Positions 27,940 through 35,531 of a DNA stretch of 39,599 bases are shown here, piece after piece (position 1 is the stretch's first letter; each line of letters starts with the position of its first letter). This stretch comes from a bacterium (GTDB lineage Bacteria > Vulcanimicrobiota > Vulcanimicrobiia > Vulcanimicrobiales > Vulcanimicrobiaceae): assembly GCA_021786705.1 (NCBI GenBank), contig JAJYMV010000134.1:1-39599 (forward strand). Reading direction: 5' to 3'. The notes under the pieces were generated by a model. The model did no database searches. It saw only the letters and a program-made list of their open reading frames with translations, and had not been told where the DNA came from. The translations under genes and the position numbers were made by a program.

Positions 27940-28619
27940 TGGGATTATTGAAGACGATCGCCGCGGATTTTCGCGCGCCGTTACAACGCGATCCCGCGGT
28001 CCGCGGAGCGCTCGACGTGCTGCTCTCCTATCCCGGATTCCACGCACTGTTCGCGCACCGGTTTATCCACGTACTGCACGGCTGGGGCATCCCGCTCCTC
28101 CCGCGTTGGCTCGCGCATATCGTGCGTTTTCTCACCGGGATCGAAATCCATCCGGGAGCGACGATCGGCACCGGCGTCTTCATCGATCACGGAATGGGCG
28201 TGGTGATCGGCGAGACGGCGGAGATCGGCGACGATTGCACCATCTATCAGGGCGTCACGCTCGGCGGCACGAGCCTCTCGCACGGGAAACGCCACCCGAC
28301 GCTCGATCGGAACGTCGTCGTCGGCGTCAACGCGGCGGTGCTCGGCGCGATCACGATCGGAGAGAATACGAAAATCGGCGGCGGATCGGTGGTCGTCCGC
28401 GACGTTCCCGCCAACGCGGTCGTCGTCGGCGTTCCGGGACGGGTCGTGTTCATCGACGGAGAACCCGTACGAAACGCGAACGAACCACCGCGCGTCGTCA
28501 TGCCCGATCCCGATGCGGTGCAGATCGCGCAATTACAGACCCGCGTCGCCCAACTCGAGGGGCGCCTGCGGGCGCTCGAACGTTCGCAAGGAAACGACGA
28601 TGCCGCTGCAGCTCTATAA
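27939..28619 (+). CDS. cysE: Serine O-acetyltransferase
   Basis: GIEIHPGATIGTGVFIDHGMGVVIGETAEIGDDCTIYQGVTLGGTSLSHGKRHPTL left-handed beta-helix hexapeptides. Confidence 0.95.
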   Translation: MGLLKTIAADFRAPLQRDPAVRGALDVLLSYPGFHALFAHRFIHVLHGWGIPLLPRWLAHIVRFLTGIEIHPGATIGTGVFIDHGMGVVIGETAEIGDDCTIYQGVTLGGTSLSHGKRHPTLDRNVVVGVNAAVLGAITIGENTKIGGGSVVVRDVPANAVVVGVPGRVVFIDGEPVRNANEPPRVVMPDPDAVQIAQLQTRVAQLEGRLRALERSQGNDDAAAAL

Positions 28620-30057
28620 TACCCGTACTCGCCGGGTCGAGCCGTTCCAACCGCGCCGCGATGGGCGCGTTTCGATTTATGTCTGCGGGCTCACGCCTTC
28701 GGCGCAGGCGCACCTCGGGCACGCACGCTCCTTTCTCTTTTTCGATATCCTCCGTCGCTATCTGACGTTTTCGGGGTACGATGTGACCTACGTTCAAAAC
28801 GTCACCGATATCGACGATCGCAGCATCGCCGCGGCACATCGGCTCGGTGTCTCGTGGCGAGAGATCGTCGACGGCTATTACGCGGAGTTCAAGCGTTCGA
28901 TGCGGCGTCTCGGCGTGCGCGAACCCGATAAGGAACCCTACGCGACGGAGTTCATTCCGGAAATTCGCGAGACGATCGTGGCCTTGATCGAACGTGGCTA
29001 CGCCTACGTGGCGAGCGACGGTATCTATTATCGCGTCGGAAAATTCGAACGGTACGGCGCGCTCTCCAATCGAAATATCGCCGAGCTCGAAGCGGGCGCC
29101 CGTATCGAAATCGACGAGGCGAAAGAGGAACCGCTCGATTTTGCGCTCTGGAAATTTGCGAAGCCCGGCGAACCGCATTGGCCGTTCGAACCCTACGGCG
29201 ATGGGCGGCCGGGATGGCATATCGAGTGCTCGGCGATGTCGCACGCCTTGCTCGACCCGGAGGGGACGGGCTTCGATATCCACGGCGGCGGCGCCGATCT
29301 CATTTTTCCCCATCACGAAAACGAAATCGCGCAGAGCGAGCCGTTGATGGCGCAGCCGCCGATGGCGAAGTTCTGGTTGCACGGCGGGTTGTTGCTTTTC
29401 GACAATCGCAAGATGAGCAAATCGCTCGGGAATTTCGAGCCGCTCTGCGACGTGCTCGATCGCTACGATCCGCAGGCGATTCGGTTGCTGTTCTTGCGGA
29501 CCGGCTACGGAAAAGTCATGAACTTCACCGACGAAGCGATGTCGGGGGCCGAGGCCACGCTCGAGCGGCTCCGCCGCGATTATCGCGCCCTCCACGCCGT
29601 GGCGGGCAGCGCGAACGGCTCCGTTCGCGAAGGCGGCGCGTTGACCGCGCGCGTCGTTGCGGCGCTCGACGACGACATGAATACCGCCGCGGCGCTGCGC
29701 GAGGTTCTCGCTGCGGCAGGCAATAGCGCGACCGAGGGCGCCGCGCAGCGGTTGGCGGAACTTCGAAACGCACTGACGCTGCTTGGAATCGAGCCCGACG
29801 AACGATGGCTCGCCGAACCGGAGGCGCTCCCGTTACCTTCGGAGCTCGCGGCGGCGCTGCGCGGCGAGATCGGCGAACCCTGGCTCGACGGGATCGAGGA
29901 TGCACGGTCCGCGCTCGAACGAGTGATCGCGGAACGGCTCGCCGCACGCGCCGGCAAGGATTGGGCGCGCAGCGACCGGTTACGCGATGCGTTACTGCGT
30001 TGCGGCATCGAAATTCAAGATGGTAAGGAGGGTTCGGTATGGAGCGTCGTCCGATAG
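28600..30057 (+). CDS. cysS: Cysteinyl-tRNA synthetase
   Basis: [14 protein letters not shown]...[70 protein letters not shown]. Confidence 0.95.
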   Translation: MPLQLYNTRTRRVEPFQPRRDGRVSIYVCGLTPSAQAHLGHARSFLFFDILRRYLTFSGYDVTYVQNVTDIDDRSIAAAHRLGVSWREIVDGYYAEFKRSMRRLGVREPDKEPYATEFIPEIRETIVALIERGYAYVASDGIYYRVGKFERYGALSNRNIAELEAGARIEIDEAKEEPLDFALWKFAKPGEPHWPFEPYGDGRPGWHIECSAMSHALLDPEGTGFDIHGGGADLIFPHHENEIAQSEPLMAQPPMAKFWLHGGLLLFDNRKMSKSLGNFEPLCDVLDRYDPQAIRLLFLRTGYGKVMNFTDEAMSGAEATLERLRRDYRALHAVAGSANGSVREGGALTARVVAALDDDMNTAAALREVLAAAGNSATEGAAQRLAELRNALTLLGIEPDERWLAEPEALPLPSELAAALRGEIGEPWLDGIEDARSALERVIAERLAARAGKDWARSDRLRDALLRCGIEIQDGKEGSVWSVVR

Positions 30058-30836
30058 CCGGTGCGCGATTGAAGGCCCCACTCGATTTTGACGACGTGAT
30101 CTACGGAATTCACGCCGTCGAAGAAGCGCTGGGAGCCGGCGAAAAGATTCTCGCGTTGCACGTAGCGAGCGATCGCGCGCGCGATCCCGCCTTGCGTGCC
30201 TTGCTCTCGGCGGCGGAGGAGCGCGGCCTGCGCGCTCGCTTCGAGGGGCGCGATTTTTTTGCGCGTCTGCCCTACAAGGCACATCAGGGCGTCGTCGCAC
30301 GGAGTGCTCCCTTTCCGTACGCCGATCTGGAAGACGTGCTTGCGCCGCGCGATGGAGCACCGCTGCTCGTCGTTCTTCTCGACCATCTCACCGATCCGCA
30401 TAACGTCGGTGCGATCGTTCGCACCGCCGCATGCATCGGCGCGAACGGGATCGTCCTTCCGGATCGCCGGAGTGCGGGCATCAACGCGACGGTACGGAAA
30501 GCCGCCGCGGGTGCGACCGCGCATATCCCGATCGCTCAAGTCACCAATATCGCGCAAACGATTGCCGCATTCAAAAAGCGCGGGCTCTGGATCGCCGGCG
30601 CCGATGCCGGCGAAGGCGCGGAGTCGATGTACGAGGTCGATCTTAACCGAGACCTCGCGCTCGTCATCGGGGCGGAGGGGGCTGGGCTCGCCCCGCTGGT
30701 CGCCAAAAACTGCGATTTCCGGGTGAAGATCCCGATGCTCGCCGGAGTCGCCTCGCTTAACGCCTCGGTGGCGGCCGCGGTGCTCCTCTACGAGGCCGTG
30801 CGCCAGCGCCGAGGGAGCGAGCCCTCGCTGCCGTAG
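30039..30836 (+). CDS. rlmB: 23S rRNA 2'-O-methyltransferase RlmB (SpoU/TrmH family)
   Basis: IYGIHAVEEAL; LLDHLTDPHNVGAIVRTAACIGANGIVLP; LVIGAEGAGLAPLV; IPMLAGVASLNASVAAAVLLYE; RBS aaggaggg. Confidence 0.94.
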   Translation: MERRPIAGARLKAPLDFDDVIYGIHAVEEALGAGEKILALHVASDRARDPALRALLSAAEERGLRARFEGRDFFARLPYKAHQGVVARSAPFPYADLEDVLAPRDGAPLLVVLLDHLTDPHNVGAIVRTAACIGANGIVLPDRRSAGINATVRKAAAGATAHIPIAQVTNIAQTIAAFKKRGLWIAGADAGEGAESMYEVDLNRDLALVIGAEGAGLAPLVAKNCDFRVKIPMLAGVASLNASVAAAVLLYEAVRQRRGSEPSLP

Positions 30837-30869
30837 CGCTAGAAAATCGGCCCGTTGCGGCAAAAACGC

Positions 30870-30898
30870 TTGACGGTGGAGGGGAGCCCTTCTATACT
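30870..30898 (+). promoter_or_regulatory. Sigma70-type promoter upstream of sigH
   Basis: TTGACG at 30870-30875, 17-bp spacer, TATACT at 30893-30898, in the rlmB-sigH intergenic gap. Confidence 0.7.
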
Positions 30899-30975
30899 CC
30901 GTCCCGTGCGACGCGCTCGACGGGCCCCGGCCCGCGTCATGCGTCCACGCGTCCCAGACGAGGCAGATACCACCC

Positions 30976-31623
30976 ATGGCAATGACCCAGCCGGCCCCAA
31001 CGGGGTTGGACTATCACGAACGCGGCGACGAAGACCTCGTCGCTACCGCGAAGAGCGGCGATAGCCTTGCGATGGAGTTCTTACTCAACAAATACAAGAA
31101 CTTCGTGCGCATCAAGGCAAAGAGCTACTTTCTCATCGGCGCGGATCGTGAAGATATCATTCAGGAAGGCATGATCGGCTTGTATAAGGCGGTCCGCGAT
31201 TTTAAAGCCGACAAACTCTCGAGTTTTCGCGCTTTCGCCGAATTGTGCATCACGCGTCAGATTATTACCGCAATCAAAACTGCGACGCGCCAGAAGCACA
31301 TTCCGCTCAATCAATATATCTCGCTCAATAAGCCGATCTACGACGAGGATAGCGAGCGAACGTTGCTCGACGTCATGCCGGCGCAAAAATCCGGCGACCC
31401 CGAAGAGCTCGTCGTAACGCAAGAGGTCTCCGACGACATCCGGCAGCGCATTCGCCAGAATCTCTCGGAGCTCGAATCGCAGGTTCTCGAATCCTATCTT
31501 GAAGGCAAGAGCTACCAAGAGATGGCTCGCGATCTCGGTCGCCACGTAAAATCGATCGACAACGCGCTGCAGCGCGTCAAACGCAAGATCGAGAAAAATC
31601 TCGCCGAGTTCGAGTTTAAGTAA
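30976..31623 (+). CDS. sigH: RNA polymerase sigma factor, SigH/sigma-30-like
   Basis: DEDLVATAKSGDSLAMEFLLNKYKNFVRIKAKSYFLIGADREDIIQEGMIGLYKAVRDFKADKLSSFRAFAELCITRQIITAIKTATRQKHIPLNQYISLNKP. Confidence 0.9.
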   Translation: MAMTQPAPTGLDYHERGDEDLVATAKSGDSLAMEFLLNKYKNFVRIKAKSYFLIGADREDIIQEGMIGLYKAVRDFKADKLSSFRAFAELCITRQIITAIKTATRQKHIPLNQYISLNKPIYDEDSERTLLDVMPAQKSGDPEELVVTQEVSDDIRQRIRQNLSELESQVLESYLEGKSYQEMARDLGRHVKSIDNALQRVKRKIEKNLAEFEFK

Positions 31624-31668
31624 CGGAATCTAGGCGGAGGTGTGGGGCGGTTCGCTCGAGCCGTACGT

Positions 31669-32058
31669 TTATCGCTCGTCGCCCCCCGCGCCCTCGTCGG
31701 TATCTGTTTCTCGCTCGACCCGCTCGCCGCAGATCGCGACGATGCGGTCGTAGGCGCGTTCGCGATCCTCAAGTGGATCGACGACGAACGTTTCGCTCGC
31801 GCGGCCGTCGCTCGGTACGACGCAGAGCGTCACCAGCCCCTTCGCACAGACGTCCATGCACGATGTAGAGATCGCACGGATCGGTCCCCATTTCCCGCGT
31901 TCTTTTAGCGCGGCCTTCAGCCACGTGCGCAGGGGCACCGTGCCGTGTCGCGCTGCGATCTCGGGCGTCTCCTCGGGGATGCGCTCGGAGGAGCAGCGCC
32001 CGCAGACGAGGGCGAGGCCGCCGGCGCGCCATTTGGGACGGACGGTTTGCATGAGCAT
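31669..32058 (-). CDS. Small Cys-motif protein, (2Fe-2S) ferredoxin-like / DUF1636-like
   Basis: ALVCGRCSSERIPEE...ISTSCMDVCAKGLVTLCVVP cysteine pattern; start may be ATG 32058 or 32052. Confidence 0.6.
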   Translation of the reverse strand: MLMQTVRPKWRAGGLALVCGRCSSERIPEETPEIAARHGTVPLRTWLKAALKERGKWGPIRAISTSCMDVCAKGLVTLCVVPSDGRASETFVVDPLEDRERAYDRIVAICGERVERETDTDEGAGGDER

Positions 32059-32074
32059 CTCCCGAAGAGAATGG

Positions 32075-32150
32075 TGGAGCCGACGGTGGGACTCGAACCC
32101 ACGATTGGCAGTTTACAAAACTGCTGCTGTAGCCGCTGAGCCACGTCGGC
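32075..32150 (-). tRNA. tRNA-Thr (anticodon TGT), CCA encoded
   Basis: Reverse strand GCCGACGTGGCTCAGCGGCTACAGCAGCAGTTTTGTAAACTGC...GTGGGTTCGAGTCCCACCGTCGGCTCCA; cloverleaf by eye. Confidence 0.95.
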
Positions 32151-32165
32151 GGAGAGCGGCAGCTT

Positions 32166-32226
32166 CCACGCCTCTCGCACGCCCCCTCCGCACGACCCGG
32201 GGAGAGAGGAGCGGGCGTGGATTTTT
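32166..32226 (+). terminator. Possible hairpin plus T-tract between the two tRNA units
   Basis: CCACGCC (32166-32172) pairs with GGCGTGG (32214-32220), followed by ATTTTT; long loop, so weak. Confidence 0.3.
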
Positions 32227-32237
32227 GACGGTAGTCG

Positions 32238-32266
32238 TTGCGAGGAGTCTTGGGGTTTGATATCGT
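32238..32266 (+). promoter_or_regulatory. Candidate promoter of the tRNA-Tyr/Gly/Thr unit
   Basis: TTGCGA (32238-32243), 17-bp spacer, TATCGT (32261-32266) with extended -10 TGA; about 30 bp upstream of tRNA-Tyr. Confidence 0.45.
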
Positions 32267-32297
32267 ACCGTCCGGAGCCGTCGGCAGACGGTCGCGT

Positions 32298-32385
32298 GGG
32301 TAGGTGGTCGAGTGGTTAAAGGCACCGGACTGTAAATTCGGCGCGCGAAAGCGCTACGCTGGTTCGAATCCAGCCCTGCCCACCA
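32298..32385 (+). tRNA. tRNA-Tyr (anticodon GTA), long variable arm, CCA encoded
   Basis: GGGTAGGTGGTCGAGTGGTTAAAGGCACCGGACTGTAAATTCGGCGCGCGAAAGCGCTACGCTGGTTCGAATCCAGCCCTGCCCACCA. Confidence 0.96.
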
Positions 32386-32386
32386 C

Positions 32387-32460
32387 GCGGGCGTTGCATA
32401 GTGGTAGTGCTTCTGCCTTCCAAGCAGACAGCGCGGGTTCGATTCCCGCCGCCCGCTCCA
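32387..32460 (+). tRNA. tRNA-Gly (anticodon TCC), CCA encoded
   Basis: GCGGGCGTTGCATAGTGGTAGTGCTTCTGCCTTCCAAGCAGACAGCGCGGGTTCGATTCCCGCCGCCCGCTCCA. Confidence 0.96.
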
Positions 32461-32470
32461 AAGAAACGAC

Positions 32471-32545
32471 GCCGTTGTAGCTCAGTGGTAGAGCACGTCC
32501 TTGGTAAGGACGAGGTCATGGGTTCAATCCCCATCAACGGCTCCA
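32471..32545 (+). tRNA. tRNA-Thr (anticodon GGT), CCA encoded
   Basis: GCCGTTGTAGCTCAGTGGTAGAGCACGTCCTTGGTAAGGACGAGGTCATGGGTTCAATCCCCATCAACGGCTCCA. Confidence 0.96.
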
Positions 32546-32548
32546 GTT

Positions 32549-32573
32549 TCGCGTTTCGAACGCGATCGTTTTT
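32549..32573 (+). terminator. Rho-independent terminator of the tRNA operon
   Basis: TCGCGTT-TCG-AACGCGA perfect 7-bp hairpin followed by TCGTTTTT, 4 nt after tRNA-Thr(GGT). Confidence 0.7.
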
Positions 32574-32611
32574 GCATCTGCCGAGTGCCTTCACGCGTTC
32601 TTTTAGAACGT

Positions 32612-33019
32612 ATGAACGAACGAAAAGAGCCGGAGATCGTGCGGAGCGAGGACGAGTGGCGCGCCCATTTGGGCCCCGAGCGCTATCACATTTTACGCGA
32701 AGCTGGAACCGAACGGCCCTTCTCCGGCTCCCTGCTCGCCGTCACCGCCGAGGGGCGTTACCTCTGCGGGGCATGCGGCGCCGCCCTCTTTACCGCCGAT
32801 GCAAAGTTCGAATCGCACTGCGGGTGGCCGAGTTTTACCGAACCCGAAGAATTGGAGCGCGTGCGCTTACTCGAGGATCGAAGCCACGGAATGCTGCGAA
32901 CCGAAGTGCGCTGCAAGCGCTGCGACTCGCACCTCGGTCATGTCTTCGACGATGGCCCGGGGCCGAAGGGCACGCGGTATTGCATCAACTCGCTCTCGCT
33001 CGATTTTCAGCCGAAGTAA
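32612..33019 (+). CDS. msrB: Peptide-methionine (R)-S-oxide reductase MsrB
   Basis: YLCGACGAALFTADAKFESHCGWPSFTEP; TEVRCKRCDSHLGHVFDDGPGPKGTRYCINSLSLDF. Confidence 0.95.
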   Translation: MNERKEPEIVRSEDEWRAHLGPERYHILREAGTERPFSGSLLAVTAEGRYLCGACGAALFTADAKFESHCGWPSFTEPEELERVRLLEDRSHGMLRTEVRCKRCDSHLGHVFDDGPGPKGTRYCINSLSLDFQPK

Positions 33020-33165
33020 CGAGCGGTCTTTACGCGGGCGTAACAAAGCTCACCGACCCACGCGCGGCAACGCCGATCGTCCCTAAGATTCGCGCCGTGG
33101 ATCGCTGAAAAAGATTAACACCTCCGGAGGGAGCATCGTCCCCGAGAAGGAAGCGCGCGAACGGG

Positions 33166-35100
33166 ATGGGAGCCGCCAAAAGTCATACGCTGCCCGTCGA
33201 CCTCGGTGAGGTTCTCGAACGCATCACCGACGGATTCTTCGTGCTCGACCGCGACATGCGGATCCGATTCATGAACGGGGAAGCCAAACGTTTGCTTGGG
33301 GCGGTCGGCCGCGATGTTGTCGGCATGCGGGTGCGCGATCTCTTCCCCACCTTCGCAAATTCGGTCTTCGAGGAGCAGTACCAAAAGGCGCTCGATACCG
33401 GCGCCCCGACGGCCTTCGTCGAGTACTCCCTCACCTCGTACCTCTGGTTCGACGTCAAGGCCTTCCCCGCACCCGACGGGATCTCGGTTTACTTCCGCGA
33501 CGTGACCGATCGTGTCGAGGCCGAGCGCGTCCTGACCGAACGGAATAATCAACAGGCCGCCCTCATCGAATTCGGGCGGCTCGCGCTCTCGCAGGCCTCG
33601 CTCCTTCGCGTGAGCGAGGATGCATTGGAGCTCCTCTGCACCTACCTCGACGTCCCGGCGGCGGAGATGTACCGCTACCGGCCCTCGCTCGACCGCTACG
33701 AGCGTGTCGGCGAACTCGGCGACGCCGTCCCGGCGCTTCGCGCCGACGACGAGACGCTCGATTTCGCCGGTTCGGCGCAGATCCGGAGAGCGGAGCCGAT
33801 CGTCGTCGATCGCCTCACCGACGAATCGCCCTTTCTCGACGCGCATGCACGGATGGCGAAGGGAATCGTTTCGGTCGCCTGCGTCCCGATCGGAACCGAG
33901 AGCGAGCCGATCGGCATGATCGTGGTCGGCAGTCCGCGTGCCTCCGACTTCGACGAGGCCCGCCTCCGCTTTATCGAGAGCGTCGCGACGACGATCGCGG
34001 AGGTCTTTCACAGCACGCGCGCGACCGCGCAGACCCGCGAGATCCTCGACAGTATCACCGATGCCTTCGTCGCGGTCGACAAGTCCTTACGCATCATCTA
34101 CGTCAACGAACGCTTGGCGCAGTTTTATCGGTCCAAAAAAGAAACGCTCATCGGGCGCCCGATGATGGATTTCGTCGAGCCGAGCGCGGAGAGCATGGTA
34201 CGCGCCGCCTTCGAAGAAGCGCTTGCCACGCGCAAACCCGTCACGCTCGAATTGCGCTCCAACGTCAACGGGCGATGGTACGACATGCGGATCTATCCGT
34301 TCGCCGACGGCTTAGCCGGCTACATTCGCGACATTACCAATCGGATCAATAGCGAGCGAGAGATTCGCGAACTCAATGCGACGCTGGAGCAGCGGGTCGC
34401 CGAGAGAACCAAACAACTCGAGGCCGCAAACCAAGAACTCGAATCCTTCGCATACTCGGTCTCGCACGATCTGCGCGCGCCGCTACGAGCGATCGACGGG
34501 TTCAGCCAGGTGCTCGAAGAAGATTATCGCGAGTTGCTCGACGAGACCGCGAAGGGCTACTTGGGCCGGGTGCGTTCGGCTGCGAAGCGCATGGCCGAGC
34601 TGATCGATGCACTGCTGCGCTTGGCAAAAATCGCGCGCGCCCCACTTCATTTCGAAACGATCGACGTAAGCGAGATGTTCTCCGGCATCGTCGCGGAGCT
34701 CGCGGTCGCCGAACCCAACCGCAGCGTCGCTATCGACGTCGAGCCGGGCCTCGTCGGCCTCGGCGACCCCGCGCTCGTTCGAGCCGCTCTCGCAAATTTG
34801 GTCGGTAATGCCTGGAAGTTTACGCGCAATACCGAGCATCCGTCGATCGCCTTCGGGCGCGATCCCTCGGGCGAATTCTTCGTTCGCGATAACGGCGCGG
34901 GTTTCGATATGGCGTATGCGAATAAACTCTTCGGGGCCTTTCAACGCCTTCACGCTGCCGATGAGTTCGAGGGAACGGGAATCGGTCTCGCCACCGTCGC
35001 ACGCATCGTTCATCGCCACGGCGGCACGCTTCGAGCGGAAGGCTCGGTCGGACACGGAGCTACGTTCTGGTTTACGCTTCCAACGGAGGTTCCCCAATAG
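33166..35100 (+). CDS. PAS-GAF-PAS-HisKA-HATPase_c sensor histidine kinase
   Basis: ITDGFFVLDRDMRIRFMN (PAS), GAF segment, second PAS, FAYSVSHDLRAPLRAIDGFSQVLEEDY (HisKA), NLVGNAWKFT, RDNGAGFDM, GTGIGLA. Confidence 0.92.
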   Translation: MGAAKSHTLPVDLGEVLERITDGFFVLDRDMRIRFMNGEAKRLLGAVGRDVVGMRVRDLFPTFANSVFEEQYQKALDTGAPTAFVEYSLTSYLWFDVKAFPAPDGISVYFRDVTDRVEAERVLTERNNQQAALIEFGRLALSQASLLRVSEDALELLCTYLDVPAAEMYRYRPSLDRYERVGELGDAVPALRADDETLDFAGSAQIRRAEPIVVDRLTDESPFLDAHARMAKGIVSVACVPIGTESEPIGMIVVGSPRASDFDEARLRFIESVATTIAEVFHSTRATAQTREILDSITDAFVAVDKSLRIIYVNERLAQFYRSKKETLIGRPMMDFVEPSAESMVRAAFEEALATRKPVTLELRSNVNGRWYDMRIYPFADGLAGYIRDITNRINSEREIRELNATLEQRVAERTKQLEAANQELESFAYSVSHDLRAPLRAIDGFSQVLEEDYRELLDETAKGYLGRVRSAAKRMAELIDALLRLAKIARAPLHFETIDVSEMFSGIVAELAVAEPNRSVAIDVEPGLVGLGDPALVRAALANLVGNAWKFTRNTEHPSIAFGRDPSGEFFVRDNGAGFDMAYANKLFGAFQRLHAADEFEGTGIGLATVARIVHRHGGTLRAEGSVGHGATFWFTLPTEVPQ

Positions 35101-35531
35101 TGAGCACCCCCTACATCCTCCTCATCGAGGATAACGACGACGATATCGAACTCACCAAGCGAGCGTTCGAGAAAAATCATATTCTCAACGAAATCGTCGT
35201 TCTCCGAGACGGCGAAAAAGCGGTGCAGTATCTCTTCGAGAAGGCCTTCGAAGGGCGCGGTACTCCACAGTTTATTTTGCTCGATTTAAAGTTGCCGAAG
35301 GTCTCGGGGCTCGAACTCTTAGAACAAATTCGGCATCACGACGCCACGCGCCTCATTCCCACCGTCATCCTTACCTCGAGCAAACAGGACGAAGATCTGC
35401 TCGCCGGGTATCGGCTCGGCGTGAATAGCTACGTGCGCAAGCCGGTCGATTTTAACGAATTCGTCGAAGCGGTTCGGCAAGTAGGGCTCTATTGGCTCGT
35501 CCTGAATCAGACGCCGCGAACCGGCCTATGA
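35100..35531 (+). CDS. Single-domain response regulator, Rcp1-like
   Basis: YILLIEDNDDDIELTKRAFEKN...FILLDLKLPKVSGLELLEQIR...TSSKQDEDLLAGYRLGVNSYVRKPVDFNEF. Confidence 0.92.
   Translation: MSTPYILLIEDNDDDIELTKRAFEKNHILNEIVVLRDGEKAVQYLFEKAFEGRGTPQFILLDLKLPKVSGLELLEQIRHHDATRLIPTVILTSSKQDEDLLAGYRLGVNSYVRKPVDFNEFVEAVRQVGLYWLVLNQTPRTGL

Noticed and set aside
28498-29595. 365-aa minus-strand ORF
   Set aside because: Antisense to cysS, which has HIGH-like, KMSKS and zinc-ligand motifs.
30855-31064. Short ORF between rlmB and sigH (possible yacP remnant)
   Set aside because: 69-aa Arg-rich translation with no PIN/NYN motif and overlapping the sigH promoter and start; not credible as yacP.
33122-33131. 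CCTCCGGAGG palindrome upstream of the histidine kinase
   Set aside because: A single 10-bp GC-rich palindrome with no second copy or T-tract; too weak to call an operator or terminator.
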